Below, piece by piece: positions 1 to 6,908 of a stretch of DNA of 6,908 bases; the stretch's first letter is position 1, and each line of letters starts with the position of its first letter. This DNA comes from JBOHER01 sp050701115 (GTDB lineage: Bacteria; Actinomycetota; Actinomycetes; Mycobacteriales; Pseudonocardiaceae): the NCBI GenBank assembly GCA_050701115.1, contig JBOHER010000101.1, positions 1-6,908 on the forward strand. The letters run 5' to 3'. The notes below the pieces were generated by a model. The model was given only the letters and a program-made list of their open reading frames with translations, was not told the DNA's origin and searched no databases. The position numbers and the translations under genes are program-made.

Positions 1-288
1 GCGCTGGCCACGATCATGAACGAACGCGAGGCCGAAGGCTGGTCCGACGAGCGGATGGTGCCGCTGATCGCCGGGCTCGCCGAACTGCGGCCGTGGGTGC
101 GGCAGTGGCACGGCGAGATCGATCCGACCTACGGTGTCAGCCTGGCCGCGATCGTCGAGGAAGAACTCGCCTCTCGCAGCCAGCGGGCGGGCACCGCCGT
201 CGACGACCTCGCCGCATGGCGACCTACCGCACCGGCCAGGGGCCGCCGCAGGGCGGCGGCGAAGAGCACCCGAGGGGAATCAGCATGA
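1..288 (+). CDS. pglX: PglX C-terminal fragment (BREX-2 adenine-specific DNA methyltransferase), 5' truncated by window edge
   Basis: Frame 1 is open from the first base to a TGA at 286-288, giving 95 residues with no start in view; the Met at 16-18 is probably internal. The residues resemble the tail I know from BREX-2 PglX proteins: a [17 protein letters not shown] helix, then [12 protein letters not shown], then a [17 protein letters not shown] ending rich in Arg, Ala and Pro. The full family protein is a long (over 1,000 residues) adenine methyltransferase that marks host DNA and is essential for Pgl/BREX defence. The catalytic NPPY-type motif and AdoMet site would lie upstream and cannot be checked here. 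The stop overlaps the pglY start as ATGA, so the two are very likely co-translated. Identity rests on tail similarity plus the PglY and PglZ neighbours. A different C-terminal domain is possible but unlikely. Confidence 0.85.
   Translation, partial: ALATIMNEREAEGWSDERMVPLIAGLAELRPWVRQWHGEIDPTYGVSLAAIVEEELASRSQRAGTAVDDLAAWRPTAPARGRRRAAAKSTRGESA
272..277 (+). promoter_or_regulatory. Ribosome binding site of pglY
   Basis: GAGGGG lies 7 bases before the ATG at 285, inside the last codons of pglX. It is the best Shine-Dalgarno match in the area. Together with the ATGA stop/start overlap, it selects 285 as the pglY start over the upstream in-frame ATG at 93. Confidence 0.75.
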
Positions 289-3200
289 GCAGGAAGCTCG
301 CCGAGGTCATCGGCATTCCCGAGCGGGCGGGTGCGGAGGACTACGTGCTCCGCCTGACCGAGAGCACCGACGCCGCGCACATCGAGCAGACGCTGGCTCA
401 GTACGTCGTCACCCCCTCGCTGGCGGACAACTTCGACTCCGCGCTGGCCCTCATCTCCGACGCGCTGCGCAACAACACGAGCCGGGGCGCGTTCCTGACC
501 GGATCGTTCGGCTCCGGTAAGAGCCACTTCATGGCCGTGCTGCACGCACTGCTCGGCAACGAACCCGCCGCCCGCAAGATCGTCGAACTGCAGCCGGTGC
601 TCGCCCGCCACGATCCCGCGCTGCGCGAGGTCAAGATCCTCCGGCTGACCTACCACCTGCTCGGCGCAAACTCGCTGGAAGAAGCCATCTTCAGCGGCTA
701 CCTCAAGCAGCTCAACCAGCTGCACCCCGGTGCGCCGCTGCCCGCGGTGCACACCAGCGAACAACTGCTGGTCGACTCGGAGAACCGGCGGCTGCAGGTC
801 GGCGACGAGGAGTTCTTCACGGGGCTCAACGGCGGCGACTCCGGCGACGCGGGTGACGCCTGGGCGGGCCTGCTCGGGTCGGGCACCTGGAACGCCGAGT
901 CCTACGCCGCTGCCCGCGCCGCCGGGCCGGACACCGCCGAGCGCCAGCGCCTGGTCACCGCGCTGACCGAGAACTACTTCACCGCCTACACCCAGTTCGC
1001 GTCCTATGTGGACATGGACACCGGCCTGCTGGCGATCTCCCGGCACGCCAAGGAACTCGGCTACTCCGGTGTCGTGCTGTTCCTGGACGAACTGGTGCTG
1101 TGGCTGGCGTTCGCCGTCCGCGACGCGGAGTTCTTCCGGCGGGAAACGCAGAAGATCACCAAGCTGGTCGAAGCGTCCAGCGCTGCGCGGGCGATCCCGA
1201 TCGTCTCGTTCATCTCCCGCCAGATGGACCTGCGCAAGTGGTTCGCCGACGCCGGAGCCTCCGGCGCCGAGCAGGAGGCGCTCGACCGGGCGTTCCGTCA
1301 CCAGGACGGGCGGTTCTCCACCATCGAGCTCGGCGACGACAACCTCGCCCAGGTGGCCCACCAGCGGCTGCTGCGACCCGTCGACGACGAGGCCGCGCTC
1401 GCGCTCAAGGACGCCTTCGACACCCTCGACCGACGGCCCGCGGTGTGGGACGTCCTCCTGGACGGCGTCAACACCAGCGACGATCACCGGGGCGCCTCCG
1501 AGGCCGAGTTCCGGTTGACCTACCCGTTCTCCCCCGCGCTGATCTCCACGCTGCGCTCACTGGCCAGCGTGATGCAGCGCGAACGCACCGCGCTCAAGGT
1601 CATGCTGCAGATGCTGGTCGACCGCCGTGACACGCTCACTGTGGACGACGTGATCCCCGTCGGCGACGCCTTCGACTACATCGTCAACGGCAAGCAGGCG
1701 CTGGACAATCATGCCGCCAGCATGTTCCGCGCCGCGACCGCGCTGTATGAGGAGAAGCTCAAGCCGATCCTGCTCCGCGAGCACAGGGTCACCGAGCAGC
1801 GGCTGGCGTCCGACCCCGGCTCGGTGCCGCTGGGCTTCCGCTCCCACGAGCGGCTGGCCAAGACCCTGCTGCTCTCGGCCGTCGCCCCCGGCGTGCCCGC
1901 GCTCAAAGAACTCACCGCCTCCCGGCTCGCCTCGCTGAATCACGGATCGATCCTCTCCCCGCTGCCGGGAAACGAGGCCCGGCTGGTGATGGCCGCGATC
2001 AACACCTGGAAGACCGAGGTCCCGGAAATCCAGACCACGGCCGATGCCACCGATCCGGTCATCCGCGTTCAGCTGTCCAATGTGGACTACGAGTCGGTGG
2101 TGGAGCGGGTCAAGGCAGAGGACAACCCCGGCCGCCGTCGCCAACTGATCAAGGAGATCGTGCACAACGCGCTCGGCGTCGACCTGGCCACCAGCGACCT
2201 GGGCGGCTCGGCCACCCGCACGGTGATCTGGAAAGGCTCGCGCCGCGAGGTCGACGTGGTCTTCGGCAACGTGCGGGACACGACGTGGCTCACCGGGGAA
2301 CACTTCCGCTGCCGGGCCGGAACCTGGAAGTTCGTCATCGACTACCCCTTCGACGAGGACAACCATTCGGTCGGCGAAGACATCGACCGCGTCAACCGGC
2401 TGCTCAGTTCCGGCATGCACCCGCACACCGTGGTGTGGCTGCCCTACTTCCTCACCCCGGAGGTGCAGCGCGACCTGATCCGGCTGGTCAAGCTGCACTG
2501 GCTGTTCACAGGGCCCGGCGAGCGGTGGCAGAACAACTCCGATCACCTGTCCGAGACCGACCGCGCGCAGGCCAGGGGCATCCTGGAAAGCCAGTACTCG
2601 GGCTTGAAGGAACGCATCACCCGGGTGCTGCAACAGGCCTACGGCGCGGCCGCCCGCGAACCCGGCGTGCTGGTCGACGACCCCGTGCATACCCAGGTGC
2701 TCATCTCGCTGTCCCGCGACTTCAGCCCGCACGAGCCGGTCGGAGCGGACATGGGCGCCGCCTTCGCCAACCTGGTGGACCAGGCCTTCCGCTCGCGCTA
2801 TCCGGCGCACCCCGACTTCGAGCCCGGAAACGAGGAGATCACCGTACGGCAACTCACCCTGGTGCGGGACTACGTGGAGCGGGCGGCCACCGACCCGGAC
2901 GGCCGGATCCCGGTGCAGCCCGCCGACCGGCAGACCCTGCGCCGCATCTGCGGACCACTGCGGGTGGGCAAACCCACCGAGACGCACTTCCTCTTCGGTG
3001 ACGACACCTACGCCTACTGGGCCGCCGAATTCGACCGGGTGGTCACCCTGGGGAAAGCGGACCCGCACGCGCCCGTCTCCGTCGGGAAGCTGCGCGAGCA
3101 CGTCAACGATGAACTGAGCCCAGAGTGGGGTTTGCGCACCGAGGTGTGCGACCTGGTGGTCAGCGCGTGGGCGCTGCTGCGCAAGCGTGCCTGGTACGAG

Positions 3201-4010
3201 GCGAACACCGCGATCCCCACCCCCCCGATCGGCAAGATCAAGGACCACCTTGAGCTGCGGCCCGAGCCGCTGCCCACGCCCGGCGCGTGGACCGCCGCGC
3301 TCGACAAGGCCGGCCACCTGTTCGGGATCACCGGCAAACCCTTCCTCACCGGCGCGAACGTCGCCGAATTCGCGGGGAAGGTTCGGGAGACCGCGAAAGA
3401 TCGCGGGGCGGCGGCATCGGCGCTGATCGGCGAGCTGCGCGACGCCTACACGCGGCTCGGGCTCGACCAGCACGCTCAGGACCGGTTGACGACGGCCGAA
3501 GAATCGGCTCGGTTCGTGTCTCAGCTCGCCCAGGCCTCCAGCGCGGTCGCGCTCATCAACGCGCTCGCGGACGCCGCGTTCGCCTCGTCGCTGCGGGCGG
3601 TTGGCACGTCCCTTTCGGCCGCCGAGAAGGTGTCGAGCGCGCTGCGAATGCAGCAGTGGTCGCGACTCGACCCGGTGCGCGAGGCCGAAACGGGCGGTGA
3701 TCGCCGAGCCAAGGAGGCCAGGGACATCCTCCGCACGCTCAGGGAATCCGTCGCCGATAACGAGATGGCGGCGCGACTGCCCGAGGCGCTGCTGGCCGCC
3801 GAAGACGCGACCTTCCGCTGGCTGGCAGCGGTCAAGCCCCCTCCGCCACTACCGCCTCCGCCACTACCGCCTCCGCCACCTCCGCCACCGATCCGCGACC
3901 GGATCACGCTGACCTCGAAACGGGACCTGTCCACCGTCGAGGCCGAACTGTTGCGGCTGCTCAGCGAGCACGAGAACGGTCGCATCCACGTCGAGTGGTG
4001 GGTGGAATGA
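285..4010 (+). CDS. pglY: PglY, BREX-2 system P-loop ATPase
   Basis: This is a 1241-residue cytoplasmic protein, within the usual 1,200-1,300 range for PglY. The start at 285 follows GAGGGG at 272-277 and overlaps the pglX stop as ATGA. The open frame extends upstream to an ATG at 93, but that part lies inside pglX and does not look like family sequence. A Walker A motif GSFGSGKS occupies residues 73-80 (Lys79). A Walker B motif VVLFLDEL occupies 263-270 (Asp268, Glu269). A sensor-like strand SFISRQ occupies 308-313. The middle region (about 650-790) has a [13 protein letters not shown] segment and several aromatic-rich stretches. Residues about 1031-1184 are Ala-rich and predicted mostly helical by composition, followed by polyproline 1185-1202 and a 39-residue tail ending HVEWWVE. 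The family belongs with the BrxC/PglY ATPases required for BREX defence; its exact mechanical role is not known to me. There is no signal peptide or membrane segment. The stop is 57 bases before the antitoxin gene rather than next to pglZ. Confidence 0.92.
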   Translation: MSRKLAEVIGIPERAGAEDYVLRLTESTDAAHIEQTLAQYVVTPSLADNFDSALALISDALRNNTSRGAFLTGSFGSGKSHFMAVLHALLGNEPAARKIVELQPVLARHDPALREVKILRLTYHLLGANSLEEAIFSGYLKQLNQLHPGAPLPAVHTSEQLLVDSENRRLQVGDEEFFTGLNGGDSGDAGDAWAGLLGSGTWNAESYAAARAAGPDTAERQRLVTALTENYFTAYTQFASYVDMDTGLLAISRHAKELGYSGVVLFLDELVLWLAFAVRDAEFFRRETQKITKLVEASSAARAIPIVSFISRQMDLRKWFADAGASGAEQEALDRAFRHQDGRFSTIELGDDNLAQVAHQRLLRPVDDEAALALKDAFDTLDRRPAVWDVLLDGVNTSDDHRGASEAEFRLTYPFSPALISTLRSLASVMQRERTALKVMLQMLVDRRDTLTVDDVIPVGDAFDYIVNGKQALDNHAASMFRAATALYEEKLKPILLREHRVTEQRLASDPGSVPLGFRSHERLAKTLLLSAVAPGVPALKELTASRLASLNHGSILSPLPGNEARLVMAAINTWKTEVPEIQTTADATDPVIRVQLSNVDYESVVERVKAEDNPGRRRQLIKEIVHNALGVDLATSDLGGSATRTVIWKGSRREVDVVFGNVRDTTWLTGEHFRCRAGTWKFVIDYPFDEDNHSVGEDIDRVNRLLSSGMHPHTVVWLPYFLTPEVQRDLIRLVKLHWLFTGPGERWQNNSDHLSETDRAQARGILESQYSGLKERITRVLQQAYGAAAREPGVLVDDPVHTQVLISLSRDFSPHEPVGADMGAAFANLVDQAFRSRYPAHPDFEPGNEEITVRQLTLVRDYVERAATDPDGRIPVQPADRQTLRRICGPLRVGKPTETHFLFGDDTYAYWAAEFDRVVTLGKADPHAPVSVGKLREHVNDELSPEWGLRTEVCDLVVSAWALLRKRAWYEANTAIPTPPIGKIKDHLELRPEPLPTPGAWTAALDKAGHLFGITGKPFLTGANVAEFAGKVRETAKDRGAAASALIGELRDAYTRLGLDQHAQDRLTTAEESARFVSQLAQASSAVALINALADAAFASSLRAVGTSLSAAEKVSSALRMQQWSRLDPVREAETGGDRRAKEARDILRTLRESVADNEMAARLPEALLAAEDATFRWLAAVKPPPPLPPPPLPPPPPPPPIRDRITLTSKRDLSTVEAELLRLLSEHENGRIHVEWWVE
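3841..3888 (+). repeat. Short tandem repeat encoding polyproline in PglY
   Basis: Two perfect copies of a 15-base unit (CTCCGCCACTACCGC, at 3841-3855 and 3856-3870) are followed by two perfect copies of its first 9 bases (3871-3879 and 3880-3888). All units are multiples of three, so copy-number changes would keep the reading frame. The product is PglY residues 1185-1202, sixteen prolines broken by two leucines in a PPPLP rhythm, joining the Ala-rich helical region to the C-terminal tail. Confidence 0.9.
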
Positions 4011-4036
4011 CCTGGCCCAACCACTACCGACGAGAT

Positions 4037-4072
4037 ACCATCGGACTGGAAGGGTGGTGGAATCCAGATGGT
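4037..4072 (+). promoter_or_regulatory. Imperfect hairpin holding the antitoxin ribosome binding site
   Basis: ACCATC (4037-4042) pairs with GATGGT (4067-4072), and TGGA (4047-4050) pairs with TCCA (4063-4066). The result is ten base pairs with a 4-base bulge (4043-4046) and a 12-base loop (4051-4062). The loop contains the purine-rich GGTGG at 4056-4060, which sits 7 bases before the ATG; the ATG itself (4068-4070) lies in the stem. The pairing is seen directly. A role in translational control or as a protein operator is inference, and no T-run follows, so it is not an intrinsic terminator. Confidence 0.4.
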
Positions 4073-4316
4073 TGCAACCAGGATGGACAAGGCTGGGCGG
4101 CTCGTCGTTCCGTTGGAGTTGCGGCGCGCGCTGCGGCTGGAGGAAGGCGGAGACGTTGAGCTGACTCTGTCCGCCGATGGTGTCTCGATTCGCCGGCTCG
4201 CGCCCGAACCAAGCGTCACAGTCGAAGACGGGATTCCCGTTGTTTCACTCGGTGGTCCCACCGTCAGCAATGACAGCGTGCTGGACGTCATCGACCGAGA
4301 TCGGGGCAGCCGGTGA
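4068..4316 (+). CDS. AbrB/MazE-fold (SpoVT-AbrB) antitoxin, VapB-like
   Basis: An 82-residue protein. Residues 1-46 form a recognisable swapped-hairpin AbrB DNA-binding domain: MVATRMDKAGRLVVPLELR (the DxxGRLVVP signature of this fold), then a LRLEEGGDVELTLSADGVSIRRL second half. Residues from about 50 on (EDGIPVVSLGGP, ending VLDVIDRDRGSR) match the C-terminal tail that, in such antitoxins, wraps the partner PIN toxin. The usual job is to neutralise the toxin by direct binding and, as a complex, repress the operon. The ATG at 4068 is preferred because it gives the full N-terminal strand before DKAGR; an in-frame ATG at 4083 would trim five residues. GGTGG at 4056-4060 is a plausible ribosome site. 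The gene overlaps the toxin start by four bases (GTGA). The 4141-4260 stretch is about 62% G+C, slightly below the sampled pglY value near 68%. It is called VapB-like from fold and partner; no specific family number is claimed. Confidence 0.85.
   Translation: MVATRMDKAGRLVVPLELRRALRLEEGGDVELTLSADGVSIRRLAPEPSVTVEDGIPVVSLGGPTVSNDSVLDVIDRDRGSR
4069..4080 (+). promoter_or_regulatory. Perfect 12-base palindrome over the antitoxin start, possible autoregulatory operator
   Basis: TGGTTGCAACCA is its own reverse complement and begins at the second base of the antitoxin ATG. A further half-site CAACCA occurs at 4018-4023, just after the pglY stop. AbrB-fold antitoxins commonly bind palindromes near their own start to repress their operon, so this is a reasonable operator candidate. 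Being inside codons 1-5 could also be coincidence. Confidence 0.35.
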
Positions 4317-4723
4317 GCCTGGCCGCGGACACCTCGGTGCTGATCGCGGCGACGATCGCGGAGCACGAACATCACAAGCCCGCGCATCGCATCTTGCAGC
4401 GGGTCACTCATCTCCCGGCGTCGTGCATGGCGGAGACATGGTCGGTGCTCACCCGTGCGTTCGGGCTCGACCCGACGACGGTCGGACAGGTGGTCGGCGC
4501 ACTCACCAAGTCGGATCGGGAGTTACTCGTCGCCACCGCTGACGACTTCACAGATGTGTTTCGCACCGGGTCGGCGCTCGGCCTGCGCGGGGACATCCAC
4601 GACGCGGTCATTTGGCAGGCGTGCCGTCGGTCCGGCATAGACCTCATCACCCTCGACCGGCGATGGGTGCAGCGAGCCGGCCAACCCGACCATTGCCGCT
4701 ACCTACTCGACGAGGAGTCATAG
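4313..4723 (+). CDS. PIN-domain ribonuclease toxin, VapC-like
   Basis: A 136-residue protein, typical VapC length, made of a single PIN domain. The four acidic positions expected for the Mg-dependent active site are visible: Asp6 in AADTSVLIA, Glu41 in AETWSVLTR, Asp97 in GDIHDAVIWQA (Asp94 nearby), and Asp115 in LITLDRRW. VapC toxins cleave specific tRNA, rRNA or other RNA and stop growth when the antitoxin is lost; the target here cannot be read from sequence. The GTG start at 4313 sits in a GTGA overlap with the antitoxin stop and has only a weak GGGG (4303-4306) upstream, so translation is probably coupled to the antitoxin. The stop TAG (4721-4723) is 7 bases before the pglZ ATG, and its last codons contain the likely pglZ ribosome site. 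All active-site residues are present, so the toxin is expected to be functional. No symbol is given because the specific VapC family is not identified. Confidence 0.87.
   Translation: MSLAADTSVLIAATIAEHEHHKPAHRILQRVTHLPASCMAETWSVLTRAFGLDPTTVGQVVGALTKSDRELLVATADDFTDVFRTGSALGLRGDIHDAVIWQACRRSGIDLITLDRRWVQRAGQPDHCRYLLDEES
4712..4717 (+). promoter_or_regulatory. Probable ribosome binding site of pglZ, inside the toxin gene
   Basis: GAGGAG lies in the final codons of the PIN toxin gene, 13 bases before the ATG at 4731. The motif is strong but the spacing is longer than usual. No other good purine run lies between the toxin stop and the pglZ start. Confidence 0.45.
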
Positions 4724-4730
4724 CGAGCCC

Positions 4731-6908
4731 ATGACCGACCCCGCCACGAAGCGCGGCACCAACGGCAACGGCATCATGGCCGCGACCGAGCCGGTGGTGC
4801 GTGCCCTGTTGGACCGCGCGAAGAAGAAGGGTTACGACCACGGGGTCCTCGGTGTGCGGGCCGTACCGGCCTGGGAAGGCCCCGACAGGTTCCTGCACGA
4901 CGGCCGGCAGGTGATCGTCGCGCCCTGCCCGTCGACCCTGGCGGTATGGGAGGCACTGCGGGAGCGAAACACCGACGGCTGGCTGGTCATCCTCACCCCC
5001 CGCGACTCCGCGGATCTCGGCGGCGGCGCGCTGAGCCACTTCATCGGGAACTGGGTGAACACCCCCGACCCGTGGCAGGCCGTTGCGCAACGCTTCGAGG
5101 CGGACAGCCTGGACCCGGCGCTGTACAAACACGCCGAGCACAAGCGCGTGGCCGCTGGGCTGCTCGACACGATGCCCACCGGGGGCTGGCCACCCGCTCC
5201 CGGCGGCGTGCTCACCCGCGACCACGCGCTCGACGCGGTTGTGCGCGCCCACCTGCGACTCGTCGAACGAGGAGTCGAAGTCGACGTCGTCACCATCCTG
5301 CAGTGGAGCATGAAACCGGAGGCGACCACGGCCTTGGCCGACCTGCGCACGCTGGCAGGCGATCCGCTGACCGAGGTCGTCATCGACTGGCTGGCCGGGC
5401 GCTGCGGCCTGGCCGGACGCCCGGTACGGGCGCTGCTTCGGTCGGGCCGGGTGTCCGACCTCGTTCCCTTGGGCCTCGTCGCGGGACTGCTCGCCGGGGA
5501 TGATCCGGCCGTCGCGCGGGCCGCCGGAAACTTCGAGGGCAGCTACGGGTTCGGCCCATTGCCGCGCGATGTGCTCGCCTCCTGGTACGGGGACGCGGCG
5601 GGGCTGACCACCCAGGTGCTCGCGCCCGATGTGGCGCGGCGCGCGATCGACAGTGCGACCACGCGCCTGGGCGAGCTCGGCATCAGTGAACTCGCCGACA
5701 ACTCGGACCTGTTAACCGCCGGTTTGCTGGTTCGGCTGGGCGAGCTGGCCAGGGCGATCACCGCCGTGATTCCGGAAACGGACGCGGTCGGCGACACATC
5801 GGTGATCTCGGCTGATCTCGCCGTGCTCGACACGGCGTGGGAACGGGTGAGAGAGCACCACCTTGCCGCGGCCGACGACACGGTGCTGGCGTTCCAGTCG
5901 GCCCTACGACTGGTGCGGTGGCTCGCCGCCGACGTTGCGGTACCCGACACGCTGGGCGGCCTGCTGACCCGGCAGGTCGACTCCGACGCCTGGGTCGACT
6001 CCGCGGTCAACGATGTGGTGCGGGGCTCCGCGGACACCCACCTCGCCGGAGCGCTCGGCGCGGTGCTGCGGCTGGTGCGTCTCCGGCGCGCGGCCCACGA
6101 CCTCGCCTTCGGTGCCGCGCTCGCGGCGGTGGAAGAACCCGGTGAGCTGGTGGTGGAACGGCTCCTGCCCGACGAAGTCATCCCGTTGGCCCGCCGTCAG
6201 CCCGTTCTCCTGCTGGTCGTGGACGGCCTCAGCGTCAGCGTCGCCACCGAGCTTCTCACCGATGCCACCGCGGCGGGCTGGGTCGAGTACGGACTGCCGG
6301 GTCGTGGGCGGCGCAGCGGCGCGTTGGCTGTGCTGCCGACGCTGACCCAGGACAGCCGGTGCTCCCTGCTGTGCGGTGAACTCACGCACGGCTCGGACAA
6401 GGTCGAGCGACGCGGATTCGCGCAGCTGCTCAAGCGCAGCCACCTTGGCTCGGCCCGCCCCGACGTTCCCCTGTTCCACCAGAAGGACCTCGACAACGCT
6501 CCCCCCGGCCTGTCCCTCGCGCCGGTCATCCAGACCGCGATCGCCGACACCGAGAACCGGCGGCTGGTGGCGGCCGTGCTCAACACGGTGGACGACACCC
6601 TGCACCACACCGACCCCGGCGGCACGGACTGGAAGCTGGGCACGATCACGCACCTCAAGCCGTTGCTGGAGGCGGCGCGCCGCGCTGCTCGCACCGTGGT
6701 CATCACCTCCGACCACGGGCACATCATCGAGCGCAGGCAAGGGACGCTGCATCAGCACGACGCGGCGCTCGGTGCCCGCGCGCGAGCGGCGACCGGCGCG
6801 ACCGTCGACGGTGAGATCACGGTGCGCGGGCCGCGGGTGCTGACCGAGAACCGGACCGCAGTTCTCGCGGTCGACGAACGCATCCGCTACGCGGCGATCA
6901 ACGCCGGT
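4731..6908 (+). CDS. pglZ: PglZ (BREX-2 alkaline phosphatase superfamily protein), 3' truncated by window edge
   Basis: The frame from ATG 4731 stays open for 726 codons to the last base. BREX-2 PglZ proteins are about 900-970 residues, so roughly 200 residues are missing. The N-terminal part (residues 16-90: VVRALLDRAKKKGYDHGVLGVRA, RQVIVAPCPSTLAVWEALRER, DGWLVILTPRD) is characteristic of this subfamily. The PglZ phosphatase-like domain begins near residue 490 with LLLVVDGLS, where Asp498 is the expected first metal ligand. It continues with LPTLTQDSR (Thr537, Thr539, Ser542, Arg543), the likely nucleophile region, and VVITSDHGHIIE, with the Asp661-His662-Gly663-His664 metal-binding motif. 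The catalytic set visible so far is intact. PglZ is a core member of all BREX types; in S. coelicolor it has been reported to counter PglX toxicity. The start at 4731 is 7 bases after the toxin stop; Met16 at 4776 is an alternative start without a clear ribosome site. Confidence 0.92.
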   Translation, partial: MTDPATKRGTNGNGIMAATEPVVRALLDRAKKKGYDHGVLGVRAVPAWEGPDRFLHDGRQVIVAPCPSTLAVWEALRERNTDGWLVILTPRDSADLGGGALSHFIGNWVNTPDPWQAVAQRFEADSLDPALYKHAEHKRVAAGLLDTMPTGGWPPAPGGVLTRDHALDAVVRAHLRLVERGVEVDVVTILQWSMKPEATTALADLRTLAGDPLTEVVIDWLAGRCGLAGRPVRALLRSGRVSDLVPLGLVAGLLAGDDPAVARAAGNFEGSYGFGPLPRDVLASWYGDAAGLTTQVLAPDVARRAIDSATTRLGELGISELADNSDLLTAGLLVRLGELARAITAVIPETDAVGDTSVISADLAVLDTAWERVREHHLAAADDTVLAFQSALRLVRWLAADVAVPDTLGGLLTRQVDSDAWVDSAVNDVVRGSADTHLAGALGAVLRLVRLRRAAHDLAFGAALAAVEEPGELVVERLLPDEVIPLARRQPVLLLVVDGLSVSVATELLTDATAAGWVEYGLPGRGRRSGALAVLPTLTQDSRCSLLCGELTHGSDKVERRGFAQLLKRSHLGSARPDVPLFHQKDLDNAPPGLSLAPVIQTAIADTENRRLVAAVLNTVDDTLHHTDPGGTDWKLGTITHLKPLLEAARRAARTVVITSDHGHIIERRQGTLHQHDAALGARARAATGATVDGEITVRGPRVLTENRTAVLAVDERIRYAAINAG

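Noticed and set aside
93..284. Possible 64-residue N-terminal extension of PglY from ATG 93
   Set aside because: The stretch overlaps the convincing PglX tail in another frame, is Arg/Gly-rich, and has no good ribosome site. The start at 285 has GAGGGG at the right distance and an ATGA overlap.
129..3473. Very long minus-strand open frames (129-1487 and 1557-3473) opposite pglY
   Set aside because: They are expected shadows of a high-GC gene with few A/T-rich stop codons. The translations are low-complexity in Gly, Val, Arg and Gln with no recognisable domain, whereas the plus-strand frame has Walker A and B motifs and family resemblance.
4013..4041. Candidate promoter for the toxin-antitoxin pair (TGGCCC, 17 bases, TACCAT at 4036-4041)
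   Set aside because: The -10 matches the consensus at four of six positions but the -35 matches at only three. In a high-GC genome this is too weak to call, though the location is plausible.
4024..4714. Short near-direct repeat flanking the toxin-antitoxin cassette (CTACCGACGAG at 4024-4034 and CTACTCGACGAG at 4703-4714)
   Set aside because: The copies differ by one base insertion, one lies inside the toxin coding region, and CGACGAG is common in this composition. It is not good evidence of a target-site duplication.
4068..4723. Base composition as proof that the cassette was recently acquired
   Set aside because: Only part of the antitoxin gene dips, to about 62% G+C at 4141-4260. The sampled toxin lines run 65-73%, like the neighbours, so composition does not mark the pair as foreign.
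5543..6758. Minus-strand open frames opposite pglZ (5543-6181 and 5904-6758)
   Set aside because: The plus-strand frame is open for 726 codons and carries the PglZ VVDG and SDHG motifs. The reverse translations are Ser/Arg- or Gly/Val-rich and carry no domain signature.

Overview
The window is a high-GC, densely packed stretch in which every gene lies on the plus strand. Sampled coding lines run at about 65-70% G+C with strong third-position G/C, which fits an actinobacterium. A Streptomyces- or Pseudonocardiales-like host is a guess, because nothing here fixes the genus. The content matches the core of a BREX type 2 (Pgl, phage growth limitation) defence locus.

Layout: (1) 1-288 is the C-terminal end of the adenine-specific methyltransferase PglX, cut by the left edge. 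(2) 285-4010 is a complete pglY encoding a 1241-residue P-loop ATPase. It starts in an ATGA overlap with the pglX stop and carries a tandem-repeat polyproline tract near its C-terminus. (3) 4011-4067 is a 57-base gap leading into a two-gene cassette. The first gene is a small AbrB/VapB-fold antitoxin (4068-4316) and the second a PIN-domain VapC-like ribonuclease toxin (4313-4723), overlapping as GTGA. An imperfect hairpin and a 12-base perfect palindrome cover the antitoxin start. (4) 4731-6908 is the first 726 codons of pglZ, a protein of the alkaline phosphatase superfamily, running off the right edge.

How the genes work together: in BREX-2, PglX methylates host DNA and is needed for defence. 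PglY (ATPase) and PglZ (phosphatase-fold protein) are further core components, and PglW (kinase) and other genes are expected outside the window. In Streptomyces coelicolor, PglX has been reported to be toxic without PglZ. The unusual feature is a type II toxin-antitoxin pair inside the core operon, between pglY and pglZ, in the same direction and tightly coupled. It could be a passenger, an addiction module that preserves the defence locus, or a guard that fires when the operon is disrupted. The sequence alone does not decide among these. No RNA genes, CRISPR arrays, insertion sequences or clear terminators were seen, and there is no gene-free stretch above 57 bases.
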